Notes under the pieces: generated by a model | Databases searched by the model: none | What the model was told of the DNA's origin: nothing | Seen by the model: only the letters and a program-made list of their open reading frames with translations | Part shown: positions 54,333-63,989 of the stretch, in pieces | Position numbering within the stretch: the stretch's first letter is position 1 | Layout: each line of letters begins with the position of its first letter | DNA from: Rhodobacter maris | Lineage (GTDB): Bacteria; Pseudomonadota; Alphaproteobacteria; Rhodobacterales; Rhodobacteraceae | Direction: 5' to 3' | Length of the DNA stretch: 64,000 nt | NCBI RefSeq assembly: GCF_900217815.1 | Contig: NZ_OBMT01000004.1 | Span: 1-64,000 of the forward strand | Translations under genes and position numbers: made by a program

Positions 54333-55679
54333 TCACGCGGTTTCGCGCGCCACCGCAGCAACGATCCCGGCCACGGTTTCTTGCAACAAGCCCTCGTCCT
54401 CGCATTCCGCCATCACCCGGATGAGCGGTTCTGTCCCCGATTTGCGGATCAGGATCCGGCCTTTTCCGGCGATCCGCGCCTCCGCCGCAGCAATCACATT
54501 TTGCACGTTCTCGGCCTCAAGCGGGGCTTGGCCAGCCTGATAACGCACATTTTGCAACATCTGCGGCACGGTCTCGAATTGCGCGACCAGTTCCGAGGCG
54601 GGCCGGCCAGTTTCCGCCATCGCGGCGAGGAACTGCAACCCCGCCATCAGCCCGTCGCCAGTGGTGGCAAAATCGGTCATCACGATATGGCCCGATTGCT
54701 CGCCCCCAAGGTTGAAGCCGCCCGCGCGCATCCGCTCCACAACGTAGCGGTCGCCTACCGCGGTGCGTTCAAGCCCGAGCCCGTGCCCCTGCAAAAACCG
54801 CTCCAACCCGAGGTTCGACATCACCGTGGCCACCAGCGCCCCCCCGCGCAGCCGCCCGGCCTCGGCCCAGCGCGCGGCGAAAAGCGCCATGATCTGGTCG
54901 CCATCCGCCACCCGGCCCCGCTCGTCGAGGATCATCACCCGGTCAGCATCGCCATCAAGCGCAATGCCGAGATCCGCACCATGCGCCACCACCGCCTCGG
55001 CCGCCGTCTGCGTATGGGTCGAGCCGCAATTTTCGTTGATGTTCAACCCGTCGGGTGCCACCCCCAGCGAGACGACTTCGCAGCCAAGCTCCCAGAGCAC
55101 CTGCGGCGCGGCCTTGTAGGCGGCGCCATGCGCGCAATCGACCACGACCTTGAGGCCCGAGAGCCGGTCACGCGCCGGGAAGGTGGTTTTGGCATATTCG
55201 ACATAGCGGCCGAGCCCGTCGTCGATGCGCCGCGCCCGGCCGATGTTGTGCGGCTGTGCAAGCCGGATCTCGCCCGCGACAATCGCCTCGATTTCCGCCT
55301 CGGCCTCATCGGAAAGCTTGAAGCCATCGGGCCCGAAGAACTTGATGCCGTTATCTTTTGCCGGGTTGTGGCTGGCCGAGATCATGATGCCCAGATCGGC
55401 GCGCATCGAGCGGGTGAGATAGCCCACGGCGGGGGTGGGCACGGGGCCCAGAAGCAGCACGTTCATCCCCGTGGAGGTGAGCCCGGCGGTGAGCGCGTTT
55501 TCGAGCATGTAGCCCGAAAGCCGCGTGTCCTTGCCAATCACCACGCGATGCCCGTTGCGGCCATCCCGGCGGAAATAGCGCCCCGCAGCCGCGCCAAGGC
55601 GCAGCGCGAGTTCCGCCGTCATCGGCGCGGTATTGGCCTCGCCGCGCACCCCGTCGGTGCCGAAAAGCTTCCGGGTCAT
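54333..55679 (-). CDS. glmM: Phosphoglucosamine mutase
   Basis: This 448-residue enzyme interconverts glucosamine-6- and -1-phosphate for UDP-GlcNAc and peptidoglycan synthesis. The phosphoserine loop [16 protein letters not shown], the metal-binding [12 protein letters not shown] and the sugar-binding GGEQSGHI are intact, with the C-terminal phosphate-binding [12 protein letters not shown]. It starts within the folP stop (four-base overlap), an order common in alphaproteobacteria. Confidence 0.97.
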   Translation of the reverse strand: MTRKLFGTDGVRGEANTAPMTAELALRLGAAAGRYFRRDGRNGHRVVIGKDTRLSGYMLENALTAGLTSTGMNVLLLGPVPTPAVGYLTRSMRADLGIMISASHNPAKDNGIKFFGPDGFKLSDEAEAEIEAIVAGEIRLAQPHNIGRARRIDDGLGRYVEYAKTTFPARDRLSGLKVVVDCAHGAAYKAAPQVLWELGCEVVSLGVAPDGLNINENCGSTHTQTAAEAVVAHGADLGIALDGDADRVMILDERGRVADGDQIMALFAARWAEAGRLRGGALVATVMSNLGLERFLQGHGLGLERTAVGDRYVVERMRAGGFNLGGEQSGHIVMTDFATTGDGLMAGLQFLAAMAETGRPASELVAQFETVPQMLQNVRYQAGQAPLEAENVQNVIAAAEARIAGKGRILIRKSGTEPLIRVMAECEDEGLLQETVAGIVAAVARETA

Positions 55680-56692
55680 GCTGTGTAACCTCTTGTTATT
55701 GAACCGTATAGACGGATGCCTTGGGCGATCTCCGCGACGTCGTGCACGCGGTGCATCTGCACCCCTTGGGCGATTGCGGCAAGCGTGACGGCGAGCGTAC
55801 CGGGCGCGCGGGCCTCAGCTTCGGGGGCGCCGCCAATCGTGCCAATGAAGCGCTTGCGCGAGACGCCCAGCAGGAGCGGACAGCCAAGCCCATGAAACAG
55901 GCTCAGGCCGCGCAGAAGCGCGAGATTATGATCGAGCGTCTTGCCAAAGCCGATGCCGGGGTCGAGCAAAACCCGGGCGCGGGCAATGCCGGTCGCCTCG
56001 GCCGCCGCAAGCCTTTCGGCAAGGTGGTCGTAAACATCGAGCAATACATCGTCGTAAGCAGGCGCGGCCTGCATCGTTTCGGGCCGGCCCTGCGCATGCA
56101 TCAGGCAGAGCGCGGCATCGGTGCGGGCCACCGTGGCGGCCATCGCCGGGTCAAAGAGCATCGCCGAAACATCGTTGACGAGCCCCGCCCCCGCCAATAC
56201 CGCCGCCGCCGCAACCGGCGCCTTGCGCGTATCAATCGAGATCGGCGCGGGGAAGGCTTGCGCCACAAGCGCGGCGATCACCGGGGCGGTGCGGGAAATC
56301 TCTTCTTCAACAGGAACTTCTGCGGCACCCGGGCGGGTGGATTCGCCCCCGATATCGAGCATGTCCGCGCCCGCGGCGAGAAGTGTTTGCGCCCGGGCGC
56401 GCGCCGCTTCCGGCGCATCGAACTTCCCGCCATCGGAAAAACTGTCGGGCGTGACGTTGAGGATGCCCATGATCGAGGGGCGGTCAAAACTGACACCCGC
56501 CAGCGCGGAACGCGGCGCGGTGAGGCGGGCGAGGACTTCGGCGGGCAGATCGGCCGCGGGCATCCGCCCCTGCGATCCGGCACGGGAGAGCACTTCGACC
56601 GTGTCGAACCAGCACCAGCCTCCGGCGAGCGAAAACGCCCCCGCTGGGCGAGCGACATCGGTCTGGGCGATGGGGCGATAATAAAGCATCAT
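55676..56692 (-). CDS. folP: Dihydropteroate synthase
   Basis: This 338-residue TIM-barrel enzyme joins p-aminobenzoate to the pterin in folate synthesis. [17 protein letters not shown], the [11 protein letters not shown] loop and the late GVSRKRFIG are present. An N-terminal extension of about 65 residues precedes the barrel, as in other Rhodobacterales. It lies 48 bp after folB and overlaps glmM. Confidence 0.96.
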   Translation of the reverse strand: MMLYYRPIAQTDVARPAGAFSLAGGWCWFDTVEVLSRAGSQGRMPAADLPAEVLARLTAPRSALAGVSFDRPSIMGILNVTPDSFSDGGKFDAPEAARARAQTLLAAGADMLDIGGESTRPGAAEVPVEEEISRTAPVIAALVAQAFPAPISIDTRKAPVAAAAVLAGAGLVNDVSAMLFDPAMAATVARTDAALCLMHAQGRPETMQAAPAYDDVLLDVYDHLAERLAAAEATGIARARVLLDPGIGFGKTLDHNLALLRGLSLFHGLGCPLLLGVSRKRFIGTIGGAPEAEARAPGTLAVTLAAIAQGVQMHRVHDVAEIAQGIRLYGSITRGYTA

Positions 56693-56740
56693 GCGCCTGT
56701 CTTGGCGCGCCGGGGCGAGCTTGGCAAGGTCAAGGAGAGG

Positions 56741-57655
56741 TTAACCCGCGACGCTGGCGAGCGGCACGCGACTTCCCGCCGGAGCTGAAACATCGCCGTG
56801 AAGCTCAAGCCTTGTGGCCGCCATCTGCTCGGCGAGCCAGAGGATCAGGTTGCCCGCCTCGCGCACCGCGCCCTTCGGCCCGTCGACCGCGTCGAGCACG
56901 AGCTTCGAGGGCGCCCAGACCACCATCTGCCCGTTGCGCATCGCCCAGTCGATCTCGGTGCGGGTGGCCACCACCACGCAACGCGGATCGCGCGCGGCCA
57001 GCACCCAGGCGTTCTGCTCGATCGCCAGCAGGTCGATGCGGCGCTGGGTCGGGCGGTGCCCGGTTTCGGGCGGCGCCACATCGGGCATGCCCACAGCCAG
57101 AATCACTGGCGCACCGGAAGCGGCCAACCGGTCGAGCCGGGCGGCAAGATCGGGCGCGGTGATCACCGCATTCGAGAGATATGCCACGATCGGATGCAAC
57201 GCGCTCGACTCCTCGTCGAGCGTGTGGGTGGGGGCCGAGGCGCGCGCCCGCACGATCTCAACGCCAAGCGCGCCGGGGCCGCGGTCGAGTTTTTCGATGC
57301 GGATGAACACTCGCATCGCGCGCGGCTCGAAAAGGATCCGCTCCGCCACCCGTTCGGCCAGCGTTTCCAGCAGGTTGAGCCGCTCGGCGGCCAATTCGGC
57401 GGCAATCGCCTCGGTGATGCGGTCATAGGAGAGGATGCGGTCGACATCATCCTCAAGCGGCCCGGCCTCCGGCCGCACCTCGACGACAACGTTGAAATTC
57501 AGCCGCTGGCTGTGGCCGCGTTCCTGCTGGAAAGCGCCGATATCGGCCTCTACCACATGGTCACGCAGGCTGATCCGGTCGCGCGGATCAGCGGGCGCGG
57601 AGGCCAGCGCACGCTCTTCAGGATGGGCGAAGGCAAGGGAAGTGTCGGATGTCAT
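56741..57655 (-). CDS. folB: Dihydroneopterin aldolase fused to a C-terminal domain
   Basis: This 304-residue protein is more than twice the usual 120 residues of FolB. Residues about 25-150 form the FolB domain (DRISLRDHVVEADIGAFQQE, ILSYDRITEAI, NLLETLAERVAERIL). Residues about 165-300 form a second domain (VAYLSNAVITAPDLAARLDR through ILWLAEQMAATRLELHGDVS) that I do not recognise and that is not needed in ordinary FolB. It cleaves dihydroneopterin in folate synthesis. It leads the folB-folP-glmM run. Confidence 0.88.
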   Translation of the reverse strand: MTSDTSLAFAHPEERALASAPADPRDRISLRDHVVEADIGAFQQERGHSQRLNFNVVVEVRPEAGPLEDDVDRILSYDRITEAIAAELAAERLNLLETLAERVAERILFEPRAMRVFIRIEKLDRGPGALGVEIVRARASAPTHTLDEESSALHPIVAYLSNAVITAPDLAARLDRLAASGAPVILAVGMPDVAPPETGHRPTQRRIDLLAIEQNAWVLAARDPRCVVVATRTEIDWAMRNGQMVVWAPSKLVLDAVDGPKGAVREAGNLILWLAEQMAATRLELHGDVSAPAGSRVPLASVAG

Positions 57656-57738
57656 CGGGCCGCCTTTTTGCCCCTGATATAGAAAAAGGGCGGGCCGGAG
57701 CCCACCCCGAAACGTCATTTGCGGCCGCGCTTGCGACG

Positions 57739-58464
57739 TCAGTTGAGCGCAGTCTGCGCGAGCAAGCCATCGGCAGTTTGCTCCGGGCGGCGGTAGAAGG
57801 TATGCCCGCCGATCCGTACCGTCTGCTCGAACCGCTTCGCCCAAGCGGGCTTCACGGCGCGGGTATGGAAAAAGGTGGCGCCGTCCGTCAGCGCGCGCGG
57901 CGCGCCATCGAGCATGGCGCGGGCGATACGCGCGGCGCGGTCCCAGGCGACGCGGTCGCCAATCCGGTCCGAGCGGCCGTCGCAGGTCCAGCTGAACTGG
58001 CATCCCTGGCTCGAGCCCTGTTTCACCACACCACAGACCGTGCGCGGAAAGCGCGGATCGTCGACCCGGTTGAGCACCACTTCGGCCACGGCGACCTGGC
58101 CCGGAATGCCCTCGCCGCGGGCTTCGTGATAAAGCGTCTGGGCGAGGCATTGAAATTGCGCGTCGCCCGAGGGCTGAGGCTGGGCCGCGAGCCATGTGGC
58201 GGTTATTTCGGCGGGTTTTTCATCGCGTTTGCGCGACCAGGGCCAGAAGCCACGGCGCGCCTTGGGCGCCTCCGTCAGGGCTTCTACCCGCTCTGCGGGA
58301 ACCTGTTCGAGCCCGGTGCGCTCCTGAACCAGAAGCGCCATGAGCCCTTGTTCGGGCACCTGGGTCGGATCGTTCGACTGGCTTACCGTCGTATCGGCAC
58401 GCGAGCCTCCGGCGAGGGCGAGGAGGATCAGCGCTCCCCCTGTCCAGCTTTTCAGCACTGACAT
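57739..58464 (-). CDS. SleB-type cell wall hydrolase
   Basis: This 241-residue exported protein has a signal peptide (MSVLKSWTGGALILLALAGG). A linker precedes a Hydrolase_2/SleB domain (about 110-225) with the catalytic motif CLAQTLYHEARGEGIPGQVA and the late WDRAARIARAMLDG and TFFHTR segments. SleB-like enzymes are lytic transglycosylases of peptidoglycan. The start at 58464 gives a normal signal peptide. An inverted repeat lies just upstream. Confidence 0.88.
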   Translation of the reverse strand: MSVLKSWTGGALILLALAGGSRADTTVSQSNDPTQVPEQGLMALLVQERTGLEQVPAERVEALTEAPKARRGFWPWSRKRDEKPAEITATWLAAQPQPSGDAQFQCLAQTLYHEARGEGIPGQVAVAEVVLNRVDDPRFPRTVCGVVKQGSSQGCQFSWTCDGRSDRIGDRVAWDRAARIARAMLDGAPRALTDGATFFHTRAVKPAWAKRFEQTVRIGGHTFYRRPEQTADGLLAQTALN

Positions 58465-58472
58465 GGTTTTCT

Positions 58473-58525
58473 TTCGATAAGTGCAATCGCCCCGGCACAA
58501 GCCGCGACGCAGGGGGCTTATCGAA
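58473..58525. promoter_or_regulatory. Long inverted repeat upstream of the SleB-type gene
   Basis: TTCGATAAG (58473-58481) and CTTATCGAA (58517-58525) are perfect 9-bp arms separated by 35 bases, starting nine bases before the ATG. It could fold the leader message or bind a dimeric regulator. Confidence 0.45.
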
Positions 58526-58707
58526 GATGGGCAAAGATGTCCACAAAGCAAAACCGCGCAGAAACTCTCACCGCTAAAAAGCGGCGAAAATCCGCGCAAA
58601 TCTCGGGGCGACTCCCTCGCTGTCCCTATAGTCTGCGACTAATCGTATCGAGAAAGAATTACCAGAGCCTTTGTTTCATTAACCCTGATTTTACCCCTTT
58701 GCGCCGT

Positions 58708-61245
58708 TCAGAATCGGTTGCGCGGCGCGAGCAAGGCGAAATGTGCGGCAGCCAGGCGCGCGACCGGCACGCGAAAAGGCGAACAGGACACATAGTCAAA
58801 CCCGGCAGCGCGACAGAAGGCGATCGACTCGGGGTTGCCGCCATGTTCGCCGCAGACCGAGATCGTCACATCCTTGCGCGCGGCCTTGCCCCGCGAGGCC
58901 CCCATCAGCAAAAGCTCCCCCACCCCCTCGACATCGAGAATGTGGAACGGGTCTTCGGCATAGACATGCTGATTGACATAGGCCGACATGAACCGCCCCG
59001 CATCGTCGCGCGAAAGCCCATAGGTCATCTGCGTCAGGTCGTTCGTCCCGAAGCTGAGGAAATGCGCATGTTCGGCAATCTCGCCCGCGCGCAGCGCCGC
59101 GCGCGGCGTTTCCACCATCACGCCAAGGCGATAGGCAAAATCGGTCTTCATCTCGGTGCGCACGGCCGCCGCCACCGCGTCGATGCGGGTTTTGACAATC
59201 TCCACCTCGCGCGCGGCGGAAACAAGCGGGATCATCACCTCGGGCACCACGGGCGCGCCGCGGCGCGAGGCCTCCACCGTCGCCTCGAAGATCGCACGCG
59301 CCTGCATGTCGTAGATTTCGGGCACGGTGAGGCCGAGCCGTACGCCGCGCATCCCCAGCATCGGGTTGAATTCGGAAAGCGCCTCGACCCGGCGCGACAC
59401 TTCCGAGAGCGAGCGGCCAAGCGCCTCGGCGAGCTCGCGCATCCCCTCACGGTCATGGGGAAGGAATTCATGCAGCGGCGGGTCGAACAGGCGAATGCAG
59501 ACCGGCTGGCCCGCCATGATGTCAAACAGCGTGATGAAGTCGGCGCGCTGCATCGGCAGCAGGCGTTCGAGCGCGATGCGCCGGTCCGTCGGCGTATCGG
59601 CAAAGATCATCTCGCGCATCACCGTGAGCCGGTCCTCGTCAAAGAACATGTGCTCGGTGCGACACAGCCCAATGCCATCGGCATCGAACATCCGCGCGGT
59701 GCGGGCATCGTCGGGCGTGTCGGCATTCGCGCGGATGCCAATGTCGCACACCGTTTCCGCCCAGCGCAAAAGCGTGCGGAAGCCGTCATCCAGCGCGGGT
59801 TCGAGCATTTCGGCCGCCCCCGAGAGCACCTCGCCATTGGTGCCGTCAACGGTGATCAGCTCACCCTCGGAAAAGCTCTGCCCGCCCGGGCCGCGCAGCA
59901 CCTTTTCGCGCCCCGAGATCTGGATCTCCGAGCAGCCGACGATGCAGGGAAGCCCGAGCCCGCGCGCGATCACCGCGGCGTGGGAGGTCATGCCGCCACG
60001 CTCGGTGAGCACAGCGACGGCGGCATGCATGCCGCGAATATCCTCCGGCCCGGTCTCGCGGCGCACGAGAATGCAGGGCTCGCCGCGCGCCGCCGAGGCC
60101 TGCGCGGCGGTGGCGGTAAAGACGATCCGCCCGACCGCGGCGCCCGGCGAGGCGGCGATGCCACGGGCAAAAGGCTCGCGCGGCGCGCGCGGGTCGACCT
60201 GATAGTGCAAAAGCTCGGAGAGCGCGCGCGGCTCAACGCGCAAAAGCGCCTCCTCGCGCGGGATCACCCCATCCTCGGCTAGCGCCACGGCGATTTTCAC
60301 CGCGGCACGGGAAGAGCGCACCACGCGCAGCGCATCAATCACCGCAACGCGCCCCCCCTCGACGGTGAACTCCACCTGCATCTCCTCGCGCAGCTTCGCG
60401 CGGCAGACCGCGCCATAGCCACGCAGCTCGGCAAAGACATCGGGCGCAAGTTCCTCAAGCGAGGGGCCACGCGGGTCGCGGGTGAGATAGAACGTGTCCT
60501 GCGCATTGCGCCGCCCCTGGCTCTGGCCGCGGAACCGCCCGGTGATGCGCGGGGCGCCGGTGACGCTGTCGACAAACTGCATCGTCCCCGAGCCGGAAAT
60601 CCCCGGGCCGATGCCCAGCGCCATGCGCTGCACCAAAAGCCCCAGCACCGCATCGGGCGGCGCGCCCTTCGCCTGCCGCAAAAGCCGCGCCGTTGTGCCC
60701 TCCCAGGCGCGCGCCATCGAGCGCAGCACCTCGGCAAGCTGGCGCGCGGGCGCTTGCGGGAAGGGCTCATCGGTCTCGCTTTCAAACGCGGCGAGCGCCG
60801 CGGCAAGCGCCCCCGGCCCCGGGCCGCCGTGGAACATGTCCGGGTCAAGGCGCGCGACATGAATGGCGTAGCTCTGCACGAAGCGCAGGTAGAGCGCATC
60901 CGCCGCCTCCTGCCCGTGGCTTGCGACAAGCTTTTGATGCATCGCATCGTTCATGCCGACATTCAGCACGGTGCCCGGCCCGCCCCATTCGGGGTTTTCG
61001 GGGGAGGAGCGCACGGAAACGAGGAAATCCGGGCCGAAATGTGCGGCGATGCGCGCCGTGTCCGGCATCACGCCCGCCGCAATCGCCCGCACCGTCTCGA
61101 CCGGCAGCGCCACGGTCGCCGGCACCGGCAGATCGAGCCGGATCAACCGTTGCAGGCATTTCGCGCGCCAGCCATGGCGCGCGGCCTTCACTTCGGCTGC
61201 GGGCGTGAGTTCAACGAACTCGCTCACATCGGCAATCTTCTGCAT
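58708..61245 (-). CDS. ppdK: Pyruvate phosphate dikinase-like protein with degenerate ATP-grasp domain
   Basis: This 845-residue protein is slightly shorter than typical PPDK (about 870-890). The phosphohistidine domain is intact (GGMTSHAAVIARGLGLPC), as are the C-terminal PEP/pyruvate barrel (IGLCRTEHMFFDEDRLTVMR, FGTNDLTQMTYGLSRDD) and the catalytic Cys in CGEHGGNPES. The N-terminal ATP-grasp half is divergent: the GGKG loop reads HGWRAKC, the GEDVVAG(I/V)R region reads GQSQGRRNAQD, and the MLQTR-type strand reads VIDALR. It may not use ATP as classical PPDK does. It lies 87 bp downstream of glyS on the same strand. Confidence 0.85.
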   Translation of the reverse strand: MQKIADVSEFVELTPAAEVKAARHGWRAKCLQRLIRLDLPVPATVALPVETVRAIAAGVMPDTARIAAHFGPDFLVSVRSSPENPEWGGPGTVLNVGMNDAMHQKLVASHGQEAADALYLRFVQSYAIHVARLDPDMFHGGPGPGALAAALAAFESETDEPFPQAPARQLAEVLRSMARAWEGTTARLLRQAKGAPPDAVLGLLVQRMALGIGPGISGSGTMQFVDSVTGAPRITGRFRGQSQGRRNAQDTFYLTRDPRGPSLEELAPDVFAELRGYGAVCRAKLREEMQVEFTVEGGRVAVIDALRVVRSSRAAVKIAVALAEDGVIPREEALLRVEPRALSELLHYQVDPRAPREPFARGIAASPGAAVGRIVFTATAAQASAARGEPCILVRRETGPEDIRGMHAAVAVLTERGGMTSHAAVIARGLGLPCIVGCSEIQISGREKVLRGPGGQSFSEGELITVDGTNGEVLSGAAEMLEPALDDGFRTLLRWAETVCDIGIRANADTPDDARTARMFDADGIGLCRTEHMFFDEDRLTVMREMIFADTPTDRRIALERLLPMQRADFITLFDIMAGQPVCIRLFDPPLHEFLPHDREGMRELAEALGRSLSEVSRRVEALSEFNPMLGMRGVRLGLTVPEIYDMQARAIFEATVEASRRGAPVVPEVMIPLVSAAREVEIVKTRIDAVAAAVRTEMKTDFAYRLGVMVETPRAALRAGEIAEHAHFLSFGTNDLTQMTYGLSRDDAGRFMSAYVNQHVYAEDPFHILDVEGVGELLLMGASRGKAARKDVTISVCGEHGGNPESIAFCRAAGFDYVSCSPFRVPVARLAAAHFALLAPRNRF

Positions 61246-61332
61246 TCCGGCTGGTCCCTGTCCTCGGCGGGCAGGATAGGCTTCCTGCCGCGCCGCGCAA
61301 GTGTGAACGGAACGTAACAGCCGCTTTGGGGC

Positions 61333-63564
61333 TCAGCCTTCGAGCTTGGTCAGATCGGCGACGGACAGGCAGATCTGACGGATGCGCGACAAAAGATTGA
61401 GCCGGTTGCGCCGCACGATCTGGTTTTCGGCGTTGATCTGCACCGCGGTGAAAAACGCGTCGATCGGGGAGCGGAGTTTTGCCATCTCGGCCATCGCTTC
61501 TGCGAAGGCTTCGGCCTGCATCGCCGGGGCCAGCGCCGCCTCGGCGGCATCGAGCGCGGCAAAGAGCGCGCGTTCCGCGTCGCTTTCGGCAAATTTGGGA
61601 TCGGCGCCGTAGCTGTATTCCACCCCGTCCTTCGCCTCGGCCTGCGTCAGGATGTTGTTCGCCCGCTTGAAACCCTGCAACAGGTTGGTGCCGTCTTCGG
61701 TCTTGAGGAAGGCCGAAAGCGCCTCGGCGCGTTTGACGACAAGGGTGAGATCGTCATTGCCCGGCATGGCCAAGACGGCGTCGATCACATCATGACGGAT
61801 GCCCTCGTCTTTCAGGAACACCTTGAGGCGGTCATGGAAGAAGGAGAGGAGGTCATCGCACTTCGTCATTCCTTCGTTAATGGCGATATTAGTCAACTCG
61901 TCACTCATGTGGACCGCCGCAGCCTCGATTGACTTTTGAGCGAGGCTCGCTTCACGTGGGAAGCCAAGGCTCTTAATCGTTTCAATCGCACTGCGAGCCA
62001 GCAATCCCTTACCTTGAGTTTTGATCGAGATCAGATGACCAAGCATAGGAATGAAGAATTGCATCCTCATTCCGACTCTCATTCCATTCTCAAGCACCAG
62101 CCGGATCACCCCCAGCGCGGCGCGGCGCAGCGCGAAGGGGTCTTTCGAGCCGGTGGGCTTTTCGTCAATCGCCCAGAAACCCGTCAGCGTGTCGATCTTG
62201 TCGGCCAGCGCCACGGCGACCGAGACCGGCTCGGAGGGCACGGCATCCGAGGGGCCAAGCGGCGAGTAATGATCCTTGCAGGCGGCGGCGACCGGTTCGG
62301 GCAGCCCCGCGGCGCGGGCATAGTAGCTGCCCATCAGGCCCTGAAGCTCCGGGAATTCGCCCACCATCGCGGAGCGCAGGTCAGACTTCACCACCCGCGC
62401 AGCCTCCGCCGCAAGGTCGGGCTGGGCGCCGACATGGGGCGCGATCTCGCGCGCGAGCGCCTCGATCCGGGCGATCCGCGCGGCCTGGCTCCCGAGCTTG
62501 TTGTGGAAAGTGACATTGGCGAGCCCCGCGCCCATGCCTTCGAGCCCCTCGGTCTTCACCACGCGCAGATCATGCTCCCAAAAGAAGCGCGCATCTGAAA
62601 GCCGTGCCGACAGCACTTTCTGATTGCCTTTCAGGATCGTTGCGCCGTGGTCGGCGGTCTCGCGGTTGGCAACCGTCACAAAGCCCTCGATCCGGCCCGT
62701 TTTCGGGTTTTTGACCGAGAAGAACTTCTGGTGTTCCTTCATCGAGGTTTGCAGCACCTCGGGCGGCAGGTGCAAAAAGTCTTCCGCAATCGCGCCCATC
62801 AGCGCGACCGGGCATTCGACCAGCCCCGCCACCTCGGCAAGCAGCCCCTTGTCCTCGACAAGCTCAAGGCCCTGCGCAAAGGCGAGCTGGCTTGCATCAT
62901 GCCAGATGATCTCTGCGCGCTCGGCGGGGTCGAGCACGACCTTGGCGGCCTTCAATTTCGCTGCGTAATCCTCGAAATTCGTGACCGAAAAGCGCGCGGG
63001 CGCCATGAAGCGGTGGCCGGCGGTCGTGTCCCCCGCGGCAATACCCTCCACCTCAAGCGGCACGACCTCCGTGCCCGCCTCGGAAGAGAGGATGCAGAGG
63101 ATCGAATGCAGCGGGCGCACCCATTTCAGCGTGCCATTGCCCCAGCGCATCGACTTTGGCCAAGGGAAATTGCGGATCGTCCGGTCAAGCACTTCGGCGA
63201 TGATCTCGGGCGCCTTGCGGCCCGGTTTCTCGATCAGAGCAAACCAGACCTCGCCCTTTTTATCGGCGCGTTTTTCAAGCTGATCGAGGCGGAGCCCGGT
63301 CGCGCGCAAAAACCCTTCGATCGCCTTTTCGGGGGCGGAGACGGAGGGGCCCTTGCGTTCTTCCTGAAGCGTCGGGCTTTCGGCGGTGAGGTCGGTCAGC
63401 ACCAGCGTCAGCCGCCGCGGCGTGGAAAACGCCTCCGCATGGCCATAGGTGAGCCCGGCTTCGACAAGCCCGTCGGTGACGAGTTTTTTCAGCGCCTCGC
63501 GCGCCGCGCCCTGCATGCGGGCGGGGATTTCTTCGGAGAAAAGTTCGATCAGAAGCTCGGGCAT
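61333..63564 (-). CDS. glyS: Glycyl-tRNA synthetase beta subunit
   Basis: This 743-residue subunit of the bacterial alpha2-beta2 enzyme starts MPELLIELFSEEIPARMQGA, the family opening. It contains the tRNA-contact region EVLQTSMKEHQKFFSVKNPK and a C-terminal DALR-like anticodon domain. It binds tRNA-Gly while the alpha subunit activates glycine. The start shares one base with the stop of the upstream small gene. glyQ is expected beyond the right edge. Confidence 0.97.
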   Translation of the reverse strand: MPELLIELFSEEIPARMQGAAREALKKLVTDGLVEAGLTYGHAEAFSTPRRLTLVLTDLTAESPTLQEERKGPSVSAPEKAIEGFLRATGLRLDQLEKRADKKGEVWFALIEKPGRKAPEIIAEVLDRTIRNFPWPKSMRWGNGTLKWVRPLHSILCILSSEAGTEVVPLEVEGIAAGDTTAGHRFMAPARFSVTNFEDYAAKLKAAKVVLDPAERAEIIWHDASQLAFAQGLELVEDKGLLAEVAGLVECPVALMGAIAEDFLHLPPEVLQTSMKEHQKFFSVKNPKTGRIEGFVTVANRETADHGATILKGNQKVLSARLSDARFFWEHDLRVVKTEGLEGMGAGLANVTFHNKLGSQAARIARIEALAREIAPHVGAQPDLAAEAARVVKSDLRSAMVGEFPELQGLMGSYYARAAGLPEPVAAACKDHYSPLGPSDAVPSEPVSVAVALADKIDTLTGFWAIDEKPTGSKDPFALRRAALGVIRLVLENGMRVGMRMQFFIPMLGHLISIKTQGKGLLARSAIETIKSLGFPREASLAQKSIEAAAVHMSDELTNIAINEGMTKCDDLLSFFHDRLKVFLKDEGIRHDVIDAVLAMPGNDDLTLVVKRAEALSAFLKTEDGTNLLQGFKRANNILTQAEAKDGVEYSYGADPKFAESDAERALFAALDAAEAALAPAMQAEAFAEAMAEMAKLRSPIDAFFTAVQINAENQIVRRNRLNLLSRIRQICLSVADLTKLEG

Positions 63565-63989
63565 TACTGGGTCCCCGCAAGGTCGCTTGGTTGTTGCCAG
63601 ACATAGGCCCGGCCATCGGGATAGACGGCGACAACGCGGTCAACGCCGGGGGCGATGTCGCGCGCGCTCAAAAAGGCGACCGCCGCGCCGGTGGCGAGAT
63701 CAGCCCCGATCCGGCCCGCATCGTAGCAGGCAAAGCCGGGCGGGGCCGAAAGCGGATGGGCGGCGTCGTAAATCGTGAAGGTCTCGGTCAGAAGGCCGAG
63801 GCTCAGGGGGGTGCGGAAACAGGCGCGAAAGTCGATGGGCGCGCTTTGCTCCCCCACCGCCTGCCAGTTCTCCGAAAGGATCGGCTCGGGCCGCCCGGTG
63901 ATGAGCGAGGTCAGCTCCACCGTTTGCGGCACCGCAGCCGCCGCCGCCCCGGCAAAGACGAGGCCGAGAGGGAATGCGGCGTGTCTCAC
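63564..63989 (-). CDS. Small exported protein between glyQ and glyS position (DUF6446-like)
   Basis: This is 141 residues from a GTG that overlaps the stop of the gene upstream (GTGA). The N-terminus is hydrophobic (FPLGLVFAGAAAAAV), a signal or anchor. The conserved part (DFRACFRTPLSLGLLTETFT, then IYDAAHPLSAPPGFACYDAG, ending VVAVYPDGRAYVWQQ) resembles a small Rhodobacterales family I recall as DUF6446 beside glyS. Its two Cys residues may pair. The function is unknown. Confidence 0.6.
   Translation of the reverse strand: MRHAAFPLGLVFAGAAAAAVPQTVELTSLITGRPEPILSENWQAVGEQSAPIDFRACFRTPLSLGLLTETFTIYDAAHPLSAPPGFACYDAGRIGADLATGAAVAFLSARDIAPGVDRVVAVYPDGRAYVWQQPSDLAGTQ

Noticed and set aside
58679-58693. 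Possible second CtrA site (TTAA-N7-TTTA)
   Set aside because: The second half-site is imperfect, and it lies near the ppdK end about 215 bp from the SleB start, so support is too weak.
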